Source of the DNA: Vagococcus fluvialis | GTDB lineage: Bacteria > Bacillota > Bacilli > Lactobacillales > Vagococcaceae | DNA length: 64,000 nt | Direction: 5' to 3' | Assembly (NCBI RefSeq): GCF_003337315.1 | Contig: NZ_QPJV01000004.1 | Location: 62,001 to 126,000, forward strand | In this document: positions 34,739 through 43,723 of the stretch, piece by piece | Layout: every line of letters starts with the position of its first letter | Numbering within the stretch: position 1 is the stretch's first letter | Notes under the pieces: model-generated | What the model was told of the DNA's origin: nothing | Database searches by the model: none | The model's input: the letters and a program-made list of their open reading frames with translations, nothing else | Program-made: the position numbers and the translations under genes

Positions 34739-34957
34739 TCAGGAGTTTTTGGATTTGTTCCTACTTCTACTGGTGAAAAGATTGAGTTAGCTTTTTTATG
34801 TGATTCAAAAGAAGAAATTAACAAATTAGTAGAAAAAATAAAAAATCACGGATATGATATCGTAAAAGAACCTTAGTCAGCTCCGTCGGGACAATATTAT
34901 GCGTTAGTAAGAGATGAAGATAAAAATGTAATTAGTTTATTTATAAATGAAAATTGA
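34739..34957 (+). pseudogene. VOC (glyoxalase/bleomycin-resistance fold) fragment with internal TAG
   Basis: The frame starting at 34739 encodes FVPTSTGEKIELAFLCDSKE, EINKLVEKIKNHGYDIVKEP, then TAG at 34874-34876, then QYYALVRDEDKNVISLFINE. This is the C-terminal half of a VOC domain. Relatives have EPWDAPWG-like sequence, so TAG replaces a Trp codon. There is no start or ribosome binding site: it is joined directly to the DUF3224 fragment, probably by a deletion. Confidence 0.65.
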
Positions 34958-35025
34958 GTAGGTTAATTTTATAATTAACGAAAATATGTTATAGTGAAGT
35001 AACTATTAAACAAGGAGCGATAGAC

Positions 35026-35079
35026 ATGCCAGGAAGAATTCGACTTGCATTATTAAAAGACCAATTAAATACAATTTAA
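35026..35079 (+). CDS. 17-residue leader peptide with RIR motif ahead of the ABC-F gene
   Basis: CAAGGAGCG stands 5-8 nt before ATG 35026, which opens MPGRIRLALLKDQLNTI and stops at 35079. It ends 56 nt before an intrinsic terminator and 129 nt before the ABC-F start. Arg-Ile-Arg at residues 4-6 fits the (R/K)-X-(R/K) motif known to stall ribosomes with macrolides, as in ErmDL. Together these suggest a drug-sensing attenuator for the ABC-F gene. The peptide is too short for homology-based proof. Confidence 0.6.
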   Translation: MPGRIRLALLKDQLNTI

Positions 35080-35134
35080 AAGTCTAGCAATGAAACATTT
35101 TTCATGGAATACATGTTTATTTTATTTAAATGTT

Positions 35135-35165
35135 AAGAGGCATGCTTAGGCTGTCTCTTTTTTGT
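35135..35165 (+). terminator. Attenuator terminator in the ABC-F leader
   Basis: AAGAGGCA pairs with TGTCTCTT (one G-U pair) around a 9-nt loop, followed by TTTTTTG, 42 nt upstream of the ABC-F start. Upstream blocks such as ATGAAA/TTTCAT and ACAT/ATGT between 35090 and 35132 could form competing hairpins. The leader-peptide, terminator, ABC-F order is the one found for several antibiotic-resistance ABC-F genes. Confidence 0.72.
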
Positions 35166-35207
35166 GTTCTTTTTTTCATTGTTAGTGAAAAAAGGGAGAA
35201 TGTTAAT

Positions 35208-36671
35208 ATGCAAGAATTAGTACTATCAATGGAAGACATTAGTTTAGAATTAGGAAACAAAGAATTATTTCAGTTTAAGAAACTATCGGTTTACCAAGGA
35301 GAACGGATTGGAATTATTGGAAAAAACGGGGAAGGTAAATCAAGCTTGTTAAAACTTATCATGGGGGAACTTGAATCAGGAGTAGGTAGAATACAAAAAG
35401 AAGTGGATTTTTCATACTTTGCTCAATTACCAGAAGAATTATGTGATAATAATATAGAAGTTAATGCTGAATTATTAAGTCAATTTGATGTGCCAGATGC
35501 TAACTTTGATTTAATGAGTGGTGGAGAACAGGCAAAATACCGCTTAGCTAAAATTTTTTCATCTTATAAGGAAGGACTTATATTAGATGAACCAACGACT
35601 CATTTAGATCAAAAAAGTAAAGAATTTCTAATTGAAGAGTTACGATATTATTATGGAACTTTGATTTTTGTTAGCCATGATCGTGATTTTCTAAACAATT
35701 TAGCTACTAAAATTTGGGAAATATCTGAAGGCATAGTCAAAGAATACAAAGGCAACTATGATGATTATCGGAATCAAAAGGAGCAAGAAGAGCTTGAAAA
35801 TCAAAATGCTCAAGAAAAATATAACTTAGAAAAGAAAAAATTAGAGACTTCAATCAAAAAACAAAAAGAACAAGCTAAAAAAATTAGTAAAATATCAAAA
35901 TCAAGAGCAAATAAAAATACCAAACCAGATCGTCTAGCAGGCAGTAAATCAAAAGATACTGTGCAAAAAAACATGTTTAAGCAAGTGAAGAACTTAGAAA
36001 ATCGTTTAGAAAAGTTAACACCAAGACAAGTTTTTCTAAACGATAAAGAAATTAGCTTTCCAAAACATCATTTTAATGAGATGCACAACCCGTATCCTAT
36101 TATGGCTACAGGCTTGAGTATTAGTTATGGTGACAAAATTATTCTAGATAATTGTGATTTTCAGTTTAAAAAAAGTCAAAAAATTGCTATTGTAGGAGAT
36201 AATGGAGTTGGAAAAACAAGCTTGTTAAAGAAAATTTATCAAGGAGAACATAGCATTATGGTTTCTTCAAAAGTAATTTTTTCGGTTTATGAACAACTTA
36301 GCTATCAATTAAATAGTGATAAAAGTATACTAGAGTATCTTTTAAGTCAAACTGATTACTCTGAGTCAGTTTCTAGAAGTGTTTTAAACAAACTAGGATT
36401 TACTCAAGATGAGCTGAAAAAACCGCTTAGTTTATTAAGCGGAGGAGAAAAAACGAGATTATCTTTAAGTCTAGTGATGACCAAACCATCAAATGTATTA
36501 ATTCTCGATGAACCAACTAATTTTATTGATTTAAAGACGATTGAAGCTTTAGAGGGTTTGATAAAATCATATCAAGGTACAGTTATTTTCACATCTCATG
36601 ATTCTTATTTTGTTGAGAATGTTGCTACAGAAATTTATGAATTTAAAAATCATAAATTAATATTAAGATAA
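35208..36671 (+). CDS. ABC-F ribosomal protection protein, Msr-like
   Basis: A 487-residue soluble twin-ATPase without membrane segments. ATG 35208 follows AGGGAG; the longer frame from 35130 runs through the attenuator and is not used. First ATPase: Walker A GKNGEGKSS at 38-46, MSGGE at 103-107, LILDEPT at 124-130. A lysine-rich antibiotic-resistance-type linker covers about residues 190-275. Second ATPase: GDNGVGKTS, LLSGGEKTRLSL, LILDEPTNF. Length and segments such as MHNPYPI and the second signature resemble Msr(D)/Mel, which protects ribosomes from macrolides (and streptogramin B or ketolides). The drug range cannot be read from sequence. Its last 9 nt overlap the convergent DUF4260 gene. 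Confidence 0.85.
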   Translation: MQELVLSMEDISLELGNKELFQFKKLSVYQGERIGIIGKNGEGKSSLLKLIMGELESGVGRIQKEVDFSYFAQLPEELCDNNIEVNAELLSQFDVPDANFDLMSGGEQAKYRLAKIFSSYKEGLILDEPTTHLDQKSKEFLIEELRYYYGTLIFVSHDRDFLNNLATKIWEISEGIVKEYKGNYDDYRNQKEQEELENQNAQEKYNLEKKKLETSIKKQKEQAKKISKISKSRANKNTKPDRLAGSKSKDTVQKNMFKQVKNLENRLEKLTPRQVFLNDKEISFPKHHFNEMHNPYPIMATGLSISYGDKIILDNCDFQFKKSQKIAIVGDNGVGKTSLLKKIYQGEHSIMVSSKVIFSVYEQLSYQLNSDKSILEYLLSQTDYSESVSRSVLNKLGFTQDELKKPLSLLSGGEKTRLSLSLVMTKPSNVLILDEPTNFIDLKTIEALEGLIKSYQGTVIFTSHDSYFVENVATEIYEFKNHKLILR

Positions 36672-37004
36672 GTGAGTGTGTTTAAAATCATCTAGATACT
36701 TTAATCCAAAACCTAGTGAACGATCCATAAAAATATGGCTAATCCAAATGAGAGCAATCATAGTTGCCGTATTCGATTTAACTAAAATAGAAATAAATAG
36801 TAGGGTGATGGGGAAAAATAAGTAGTGAATGGTGTTGTAAATATAAGCACCAACTTTGGTATTGATAAAATAACCAATCATCGAAACATCAGGAATAAAT
36901 AGTAGAATTAAAAAATACCAAAGAGAAAATTTGAACAAATAGAAATAAATAAACAAAGTCAGCATAAATAATAATAAATTTTCTATTTTTAATAAACGAT
37001 TCAT
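36663..37004 (-). CDS. DUF4260 family membrane protein
   Basis: A 113-residue protein with four hydrophobic helices; the DUF4260 signature is IPDVSMIGYFINTKVGAYIYN and IWISHIFMDRSLGFGLKY. The function of the family is unknown. Its start overlaps the MerR-type stop by 4 nt, so it is coupled to and likely controlled by that regulator. Confidence 0.82.
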   Translation of the reverse strand: MNRLLKIENLLLFMLTLFIYFYLFKFSLWYFLILLFIPDVSMIGYFINTKVGAYIYNTIHYLFFPITLLFISILVKSNTATMIALIWISHIFMDRSLGFGLKYLDDFKHTHLS

Positions 37005-37414
37005 AGGGATTCTCCTTCGAATTTTTTTAGTAAGGGAATAATTTTTTCTTCATCTTTGATGCCATTACTGGTAGAAATAATACTTTCAATTTTTTCTAGA
37101 ATTTTTAAACTTTGTTCCATAAAAGCAATCTTTTCTTTAAGGATATTAATATGAGTATCAAGGAAATTTAAAGTTTCACTTTTGCATTGAATAGATGTTT
37201 CTTGATTTTTTAAGGCCATTAATATCTGAATTTTATCTAATTTAAGATTTAATTTTTTTAAGTTTAATATAAAAAATAAGTTATTTAAATCAGACTCTGA
37301 ATATTCTCTATAACCATTTTGATTTCGCACAGGCTTAAGCAATCCAAGAGATTCATAATATCTAATACTTTCTTTTGAAATTTCAGCTAAATTGGCAATA
37401 TCTTTTATTTTCAT
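37001..37414 (-). CDS. MerR family transcription regulator
   Basis: A 137-residue protein. Residues 1-70 are the MerR winged helix (MKIKDIANLAEISKESIRYY, ESLGLLKPVRNQNGYREYSE), followed by a long coiled-coil helix (residues 80-120) and a short tail. No cysteine pair for metal binding is visible. These proteins untwist promoters that have a 19-bp spacer; exactly such a promoter with a dyad lies just upstream, so it regulates itself and the DUF4260 gene. AGAAAGAAGGT precedes the ATG. Confidence 0.9.
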   Translation of the reverse strand: MKIKDIANLAEISKESIRYYESLGLLKPVRNQNGYREYSESDLNNLFFILNLKKLNLKLDKIQILMALKNQETSIQCKSETLNFLDTHINILKEKIAFMEQSLKILEKIESIISTSNGIKDEEKIIPLLKKFEGESL

Positions 37415-37437
37415 AGGTCAACCTTCTTTCTATTATA

Positions 37438-37468
37438 AGGATAACACTGAAGTTCACTTCAAGGTCAA
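37438..37468 (-). promoter_or_regulatory. MerR-type promoter with 19-bp spacer and central dyad
   Basis: On the minus strand TTGACC (37463-37468) and TATCCT (37438-37443) are 19 nt apart. The spacer carries the dyad TGAAGT-GA-ACTTCA. The long spacer plus dyad is the classical target of MerR proteins and drives the MerR-DUF4260 pair. Confidence 0.75.
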
Positions 37469-37562
37469 GTGAATTAATAAAAAGAGAAATTAAACAAATA
37501 TTGACATCGTGTCTCTAGAAAGAGTAGACTAAATAAAAGACTACTAAAAAGGTGGAGAGAAT

Positions 37563-37745
37563 ATGCCAATCGTACATATTGAATTATTAGAAGGTCGAAC
37601 TCAAGAACAAAAAAATGAAATGGTTAAAGAGGTTACAGAAGCCATTGTTAAAACAACTGGTGCAAGTAGAGACGCAGTTCATATAGTAATCAATGATATG
37701 GAAAAAGGTAACTATGCAGTAGGTGGAAAAACTAAACTACAATAA
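37563..37745 (+). CDS. 4-oxalocrotonate tautomerase family protein
   Basis: A 60-residue tautomerase with AGGTGGAG before ATG. The catalytic Pro follows the initiator Met (MPIVHIELLEGRTQEQKNEM), and the C-terminal part holds TTGASRDAVHIVINDMEKGN with the family Arg. The enzymes form hexamers and move protons between keto and enol forms; the physiological substrate in lactic acid bacteria is unknown. It lies divergent from the MerR gene but has its own terminator. Confidence 0.9.
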   Translation: MPIVHIELLEGRTQEQKNEMVKEVTEAIVKTTGASRDAVHIVINDMEKGNYAVGGKTKLQ

Positions 37746-37800
37746 TATCTATCTAATGTGTTTAAATTTCATGTTAATCGAATAAAAAATATCTTTTCCT

Positions 37801-37830
37801 AAGTAGTAGATTTATCTACTACTTTTTTTG
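37801..37830 (+). terminator. Terminator after the tautomerase gene
   Basis: AAGTAGTAGA and TCTACTACTT form a 10-bp stem around TTTA, followed by six T. Confidence 0.9.
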
Positions 37831-37842
37831 TATATAGATATA

Positions 37843-37886
37843 AAAAGCTCCAAAGTTAAACAGTTATGAGTAACTTTGGAGCTTTT
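37843..37886. terminator. Terminator of the LPMO gene (bidirectional)
   Basis: AAAAGCTCCAAAGTTA and TAACTTTGGAGCTTTT form a 16-bp perfect stem with a 12-nt loop, placed right after the minus-strand LPMO stop. Confidence 0.9.
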
Positions 37887-37896
37887 GAATATTTTT

Positions 37897-38478
37897 CTAT
37901 TGGATATCTACGTCAACAACTTGGTAAAAAGCATTTGTTGTATCTGCTACATTCCAAACTGATAAAATAATATGATATCCTTTATGAGTATTTGGAATTT
38001 GAATGTTTTGCGAAACAAGAGTTGGAGGAATCATTGACTTATCATCAAATTGAGTTATTAATTCAAAATTATCAAAGGTCAAAGGTTTATTCGGATTCCA
38101 TCCTTCTTTAGTAATATAATAATCCCAAGTACTAGTACGATGTCTAGCTGTTAGGAACCAGTTTATGTTAAGACTGCCATTTGTTATTTCATTTTTATGC
38201 CAACGCATTTCTGTTTGTTCATCAAGTGGAGAAAAACCACTTACACCAGCACTAGCAATTTTACCATCAATAAAAGTGTTTTTGGGAGCTTCGATACTTT
38301 GAGGTTCCCATTGAGCGCGGCCAACATTGTTATTTAAATTTCCACCAGCAGATGTTCCAAGATATGCTCTACTTGCAGGTTCTTTAATATATCCATGTGC
38401 TGACGCTGTTGGCGACATCAAACTAACCATACCTAAAGAAACTAAACAAACGCTTAAAACTTTGTGACTTAACTTCAT
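37897..38478 (-). CDS. AA10 lytic polysaccharide monooxygenase (chitin-active type)
   Basis: A 193-residue secreted protein with AGGAGG before ATG. The signal peptide ends ASA|HGYI, so H28 becomes the N-terminal His of the copper histidine brace; the second His is H113 in LTARHRTSTW. Other AA10 features are EPASRAYL, WNPNKPLTFDNFELI and the closing NAFYQVVDVDI. The catalytic domain stands alone without a carbohydrate-binding domain, like the chitin-binding protein of E. faecalis. It oxidises and breaks crystalline chitin (or possibly other glycans). No chitinase lies next to it. Confidence 0.93.
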   Translation of the reverse strand: MKLSHKVLSVCLVSLGMVSLMSPTASAHGYIKEPASRAYLGTSAGGNLNNNVGRAQWEPQSIEAPKNTFIDGKIASAGVSGFSPLDEQTEMRWHKNEITNGSLNINWFLTARHRTSTWDYYITKEGWNPNKPLTFDNFELITQFDDKSMIPPTLVSQNIQIPNTHKGYHIILSVWNVADTTNAFYQVVDVDIQ

Positions 38479-38535
38479 AAAAAAACCTCCTATATATTTT
38501 ATATAAACATCATAACATTATAATAAATCGTTTTC

Positions 38536-38567
38536 AACTCTTTTTATGAATAAAAAGAGTTTTTTTA
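38536..38567 (+). terminator. Orphan terminator between LPMO and secG
   Basis: AACTCTTTTTA and TAAAAAGAGTT flank a short loop and are followed by seven T on the plus strand. The LPMO gene runs leftward from 38478, so no plus-strand gene ends here. The 310-nt gap 38479-38788 holds this hairpin and a TATGAT box near 38729 for secG; no ORF is recognised in it. Confidence 0.5.
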
Positions 38568-38788
38568 GTTCTTATTTATCTTTATATATAAGTTTAATGA
38601 ACTTTTTCTTCAAAAACGTTTCGGTTTATACGATGTAAGAAAGAGGTAACTATATCGTAAGTGGAAAAAAAACTATAAATACTATAGTAGGAAAGTTATT
38701 TTTTTAGTGAATAACTAGAAATTTATAGACACTTATGATAAAATCATTAAGATGTCAGTTAGTTTAGTAGAGATGAGGAGGACATGCT

Positions 38789-39025
38789 TTGTATCAACTT
38801 CTTTTAACCATTATGCTTATTTTATCAGTACTTATTATTATTGCTGTTATGATGCAACCAAGTAAACAAAATAGTGCGGCTAGTGCGTTTTCAGGCGGAG
38901 CCAGTGAATTATTTGGAAAAGCAAAAGCAAGAGGCTTTGAAGCCTTCATGCAAAAAGCAACAGCTGTTTTAGGTGTTGCGTGGGTTGTAGTAGCTATTAC
39001 TTTAGCCTATTTATCATCAAAATAA
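38789..39025 (+). CDS. secG: SecG, protein translocase subunit
   Basis: A 78-residue protein that starts at TTG 38789, with AGGAGG 7 nt upstream; the ATG at 38784 is out of frame. Two membrane helices flank the SecG motif QPSKQNSAASAFSGGASELFG. SecG assists SecYE in protein export. The esterase, rnr and smpB follow in the order usual for Lactobacillales. Confidence 0.93.
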   Translation: MYQLLLTIMLILSVLIIIAVMMQPSKQNSAASAFSGGASELFGKAKARGFEAFMQKATAVLGVAWVVVAITLAYLSSK

Positions 39026-39036
39026 GTAAAATCTAA

Positions 39037-39064
39037 CCTCCTGTTCTGACAGGAGGCTTTTTTA
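39037..39064 (+). terminator. Terminator after secG
   Basis: CCTCCTGT and ACAGGAGG make an 8-bp GC-rich stem around TCTG, followed by CTTTTTTT. It partly separates secG from the esterase-rnr-smpB genes. Confidence 0.9.
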
Positions 39065-39106
39065 TTGGTACAATGAAAACAAGATTTATGATAAGGAATG
39101 ATTTAA

Positions 39107-39856
39107 ATGTTGCCACAGGAAATATACTTTAAAAATGGAAAAAGAGCTGTATTATTATTACACGCTTATACAGGAAGTCCTAATGACGTAAGAATGTTAG
39201 CTAGACAACTAGAAAAAGAAAATTATACCGTATTAGCGCCTTTATTTTCAGGTCACGGAACACCTGACCCGATGAATATTTTACATATGACACCAGATAT
39301 TTGGTTAAATGATGCTAAAAAAGCCTTGAAAAAATTGCAAGATGACGGCTATGAAGAAATTGCTGTCTTTGGTCTTTCTATGGGTGGTGTAATTGCTATG
39401 ACATTACTTGGAGAAAATCCAGATTTATTTGTTGGAGGAGGATCTTTCAGCTCACCGCTAGTTCCTGAATCAACGAATCAGATTTATCCAAACTTTTTAA
39501 AATATTGTGAGTTCATGTATAAAAAAATAACTAACTCACCTGAAGAATTAGAAGAAAAAATGAATATGGTAAAAATGCCTTTAAATGTTCAACTTGAACA
39601 AGTTTTTAATTTATCAAAAATAGCTTTTGATGGGTTGCCAAATATTGATAAGCCAATCTATGTTGCTCAATCTGGTCAAGATGAGATGTTTGATGGAAGT
39701 AGTGTTTATGAGATTGGAAATCAGTTAAAAGGGACATATCATCAAATTATTTGGTATCCAAATAGTACCCACGTTATTACAGTAAGTAAAGATCGTAAAC
39801 AGTTTGAAGGAGATATTGTCGCATTTTTAAGCCATATTAAATGGAATGAGGAATAA
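39107..39856 (+). CDS. Carboxylesterase, Est30 type
   Basis: A 249-residue alpha/beta hydrolase. LLLHAYTGSPNDVR near residue 20 carries the oxyanion region, the nucleophile is Ser in GLSMGG (about residue 94), Asp in SGQDEMFDG and His in NSTHVITV. It resembles the small monoacylglycerol-lipase-like Est30 family that is conserved between secG and rnr in Lactobacillales. The physiological ester is unknown. Two bases separate it from rnr, so it is co-transcribed. Confidence 0.9.
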   Translation: MLPQEIYFKNGKRAVLLLHAYTGSPNDVRMLARQLEKENYTVLAPLFSGHGTPDPMNILHMTPDIWLNDAKKALKKLQDDGYEEIAVFGLSMGGVIAMTLLGENPDLFVGGGSFSSPLVPESTNQIYPNFLKYCEFMYKKITNSPEELEEKMNMVKMPLNVQLEQVFNLSKIAFDGLPNIDKPIYVAQSGQDEMFDGSSVYEIGNQLKGTYHQIIWYPNSTHVITVSKDRKQFEGDIVAFLSHIKWNEE

Positions 39857-39858
39857 AT

Positions 39859-42219
39859 ATGACAAGTAGTATTAAAGAAACTGTTATAAAGTTTATGACT
39901 GAAAGTAAAAAGCAGACATTTTCTTTAGAACAGATAGCAGAAGGGTTACAATTACAAAAAAGTAAAGACTTCAAATTATTAGTTCAAACAGTAGCCCAAA
40001 TGGAGCGAGAAGGTAGTGTCCTTTTCAATGCAAAAGGGAAAATTAAATTAAATAAGCAAGAAAGTTTCTTAGAAGGAACTTTTAGAGCCAACGAAAGAGG
40101 CTTTGGATTTGTAACAGTTGAAGAGGATGAAGATGATATTTTCATTCCGAAAGACTTTACAAATTTTGCGATTGAAGGAGATAAAGTTGCTATTGAGATT
40201 ATGAAATCAGGTAATCCTTTAGATTCTCAAGCAGCTGAGGGAAAAGTAATTGACATTCTTGAGCGTAAAACAACTCAATTAGTAGGTATTTTTTATGCCT
40301 ACTCTGAAGCAGACATTCAAAAAAGTGGTCTGTATGGAATGGTTGTTCCAAAGGATAAGAAATTAAATAAATATCGTGTGTTTATTGCTGATGATGGCAT
40401 TAAACCAGAAGAAGGTAGTGTTGTATCAGTTGAGATTACTCACTATCCAGATAATGATCATACTCATAGTTTTGAAGGATTGGTTAAACAAGTCATTGGT
40501 CATAAAAATGATCCGGGAATGGATATTTTATCTATTTGTTTAGCTCACGGAATTCCAGTTGAGTTTGATGATAAAACATTAGAAGAAGCAGAAAAGGTTC
40601 CTGATAATGTATTAGAAAAAGAGCTAGCTGGTAGAGTAGATTTAAGAGATGAAACCATTGTGACCATTGACGGTGAAGAAGCAAAAGATTTAGATGACGC
40701 TGTTCGAGTAAAAAAATTAGACAATGGTAACTTCTTGCTTGGTGTTTATATTGCTGATGTGTCTCATTATGTACAAGAGAATACTGCTCTAGATAATGAA
40801 GCAAGTGATAGAGCTACAAGTGTTTACTTAACAGACCGTGTCATTCCAATGTTACCTCGTAAGTTATCAAATGGTATCTGTTCTTTAAATCCACAAGTGG
40901 ACCGCTTGGTAATGGCCTGTGAGATGGAAATTGATTTAGTAGGACGTGTGGTGTCACATGATATTTTTGAGGCAGTGATTCACTCAACAGCTAGAATGAC
41001 TTACACAGCAGTTAATGAAATTTTAGAAAAATCCAATGAAGAAACATTAGAAAAATATAAAGATTTAATTCCTTATTTTGAGGAAATGGGTGAACTGCAC
41101 AAAATTTTAGATCATATGCGTACTCAAAGAGGAGCTATTTCTTTTGAAGACCGAGAGGCTAAAATTATTGTTGATGATGAAGGGCATCCATTAGGTATTG
41201 AACTACGTGAGAGAAAAGATGCGGAAAGATTAATCGAATCTTTCATGTTAGCAGCTAACGAAACAGTTGCTAAACACTACACGCAGTTAAAATTACCATT
41301 TATTTACCGGATTCATGAACATCCAAAAGAGGAGAAAGTTCAAAGATTCTTTGAGTTTGTTACGAATTTTGGTATTCTTGTTAAAGGGAAAAAGGATGAC
41401 GTTAGTCCAAAAGAATTACAACGCGTTTTAGATGATGTAGCTGGTAAACCAGAACAACCTGTTGTCAGTATGATGTTACTTAGAAGTATGCAACAAGCAA
41501 GATATGAAGAAAACCCAATTGGTCACTACGGTCTTGCGGCAGACGACTATACTCATTTTACATCACCAATCAGACGCTACCCTGATTTAATTGTCCACAG
41601 ATTGATTAAGTCTTATATGAAGAAACCAATTAGTGATGAAACAATTGCTAAATGGGAAGAAATTTTACCTGATATTGCTGATCATAGCTCAAAAATGGAA
41701 CGTCGAGCTGTCCAAGCAGAGCGTGAAACAGATAGCATGAAAAAAGCAGAATTCATGGCTGACAAAATCGATGAAGAATTTGACGGGATAATTACTTCAA
41801 TTACTAAGTTTGGAATGTTCGTTGAATTGCCTAATACTATAGAAGGATTAATTCACGTCTCTCAATTAAAAGATGATTATTTCCAATTTGTAGAAAATCA
41901 CTTAGCACTTGTTGGTGAGCGAACTGGGGTTATTTACCGAATTGGTCAACAAGTAAAAATTAAAGTAGTAAAAGCCGATCCAGAAACAAGAGAAATTGAT
42001 TTTGAATTATTATCAGCAGAACCTGTAACTGGAAAAATTGAACTACCTAACAAAAGAAATAATAAAGATGGTAAAAAACACCATCAACGAGAACGAAAAT
42101 CTCAACATTATTCAGACAAAGATAGTAAAAAGAAACCACGTAAGAACAAAAAACAACCATTCTATAAAAGTGTTGCCAAAAAAGGTAAAGGAAAAGGCAA
42201 CAGGAATAAAAAGAGGTGA
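39859..42219 (+). CDS. rnr: Ribonuclease R
   Basis: A 786-residue exoribonuclease. The order is an N-terminal winged-helix (residues 5-65), cold-shock domains (EGTFRANERGFGFVTVEEDE), the RNB catalytic domain with RVDLRDETIVTIDGEEAKDL and its aspartates DDAV..DVSHYV, an S1 domain near residues 635-720, and a very basic tail rich in Lys, His and Asn. It degrades structured RNA from the 3' end and works with SmpB-tmRNA in removing defective mRNA. smpB follows. Confidence 0.96.
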   Translation: MTSSIKETVIKFMTESKKQTFSLEQIAEGLQLQKSKDFKLLVQTVAQMEREGSVLFNAKGKIKLNKQESFLEGTFRANERGFGFVTVEEDEDDIFIPKDFTNFAIEGDKVAIEIMKSGNPLDSQAAEGKVIDILERKTTQLVGIFYAYSEADIQKSGLYGMVVPKDKKLNKYRVFIADDGIKPEEGSVVSVEITHYPDNDHTHSFEGLVKQVIGHKNDPGMDILSICLAHGIPVEFDDKTLEEAEKVPDNVLEKELAGRVDLRDETIVTIDGEEAKDLDDAVRVKKLDNGNFLLGVYIADVSHYVQENTALDNEASDRATSVYLTDRVIPMLPRKLSNGICSLNPQVDRLVMACEMEIDLVGRVVSHDIFEAVIHSTARMTYTAVNEILEKSNEETLEKYKDLIPYFEEMGELHKILDHMRTQRGAISFEDREAKIIVDDEGHPLGIELRERKDAERLIESFMLAANETVAKHYTQLKLPFIYRIHEHPKEEKVQRFFEFVTNFGILVKGKKDDVSPKELQRVLDDVAGKPEQPVVSMMLLRSMQQARYEENPIGHYGLAADDYTHFTSPIRRYPDLIVHRLIKSYMKKPISDETIAKWEEILPDIADHSSKMERRAVQAERETDSMKKAEFMADKIDEEFDGIITSITKFGMFVELPNTIEGLIHVSQLKDDYFQFVENHLALVGERTGVIYRIGQQVKIKVVKADPETREIDFELLSAEPVTGKIELPNKRNNKDGKKHHQRERKSQHYSDKDSKKKPRKNKKQPFYKSVAKKGKGKGNRNKKR

Positions 42220-42228
42220 CGTAAGTAA

Positions 42229-42699
42229 ATGGCAAAAGAAAGAGAAGACGGTAATTTGATTGCTCAGAACCGAAAAGCAAGACATGATTACACAGTCATT
42301 GAAACCATTGAAGCAGGTATGGTCCTTAAAGGAACAGAGATCAAAGCTATTAGAAACCGCCGAGTTAACTTAAAAGATGGTTATGTAAGAGTAAGAGATG
42401 GAGAAGCTTATCTAGTCAATGTCCATATTAGTCCTTATGAGCAAGGAAATCTTTTTAATCATGATCCCTTAAGAACAAGAAAGCTTTTGATGCATAAAAA
42501 ACAAATTGCTAAGTTAACTGCTGAAACTAAAAATACTGGTGTAACATTAATTCCTTTGAAATTGTATATTAAAAATGGATTTGCCAAAGTTTTAGTTGGA
42601 GTAGCAAAAGGGAAAAAACAATATGATAAAAGACAAGATTTAAAACAAAAAGACATGAATCGGGAAATTAATCGCACTTTAAAAGAACGTCAAAGATAA
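42229..42699 (+). CDS. smpB: SmpB, tmRNA-binding protein
   Basis: A 156-residue protein with GAGGTGACG before ATG. Typical segments: [51 protein letters not shown], and the C-terminal [20 protein letters not shown] that acts in the decoding centre. It delivers tmRNA to stalled ribosomes. The ssrA gene is not in this window. Confidence 0.96.
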   Translation: MAKEREDGNLIAQNRKARHDYTVIETIEAGMVLKGTEIKAIRNRRVNLKDGYVRVRDGEAYLVNVHISPYEQGNLFNHDPLRTRKLLMHKKQIAKLTAETKNTGVTLIPLKLYIKNGFAKVLVGVAKGKKQYDKRQDLKQKDMNREINRTLKERQR

Positions 42700-42705
42700 T
42701 CGGCT

Positions 42706-42739
42706 AAAAGAGAGAAAAATTAACCCTTTCTCTCTTTTT
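42706..42739 (+). terminator. Terminator after smpB
   Basis: AAAAGAGAGAAA and TTTCTCTCTTTT form a 12-bp stem with a 9-nt loop, followed by TATTTTC. Confidence 0.88.
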
Positions 42740-42790
42740 ATTTTCTAAAAAATGAATACTTATAGCACCTTTAAAAAACGAATAATTACT

Positions 42791-42819
42791 TTGTGTTATT
42801 TATCATTTGGTGTTATTAT
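42791..42819 (+). promoter_or_regulatory. Promoter of the atp operon
   Basis: TTGTGT, a 17-nt spacer and TATTAT lie about 140 nt before atpB. The leader that follows contains a hairpin of CAGGAAAA and TTTTCCTG at 42900-42921 without a T run, which may affect mRNA stability or translation of atpB. Confidence 0.6.
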
Positions 42820-42952
42820 AGTCCTAGTTGGGTTCTAAAAGCATAGAATATCAACTAATGATTAGAATGGACTTCTCGAGTCTTTTCATCATAAAAAAAC
42901 AGGAAAAAATTTGTTTTCCTGGAAAAATATTTTCTAAATAGAAAAGGGGTGA

Positions 42953-43678
<726 letters not shown>

Positions 43679-43723
43679 AAAGAATTTATTTTAAATCAAA
43701 AAGATTATTAGGAGGAAATAGTA

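Noticed and set aside
33632-34957. Recoding of TAG as Trp or another amino acid
   Set aside because: TAG is used as an ordinary stop elsewhere in the window, for example for nifJ and atpA, so the internal TAG codons are mutations.
35130-35207. Extended N-terminus of the ABC-F protein from ATG 35130
   Set aside because: It would run through the attenuator terminator and has no ribosome binding site; the family start and length fit 35208.
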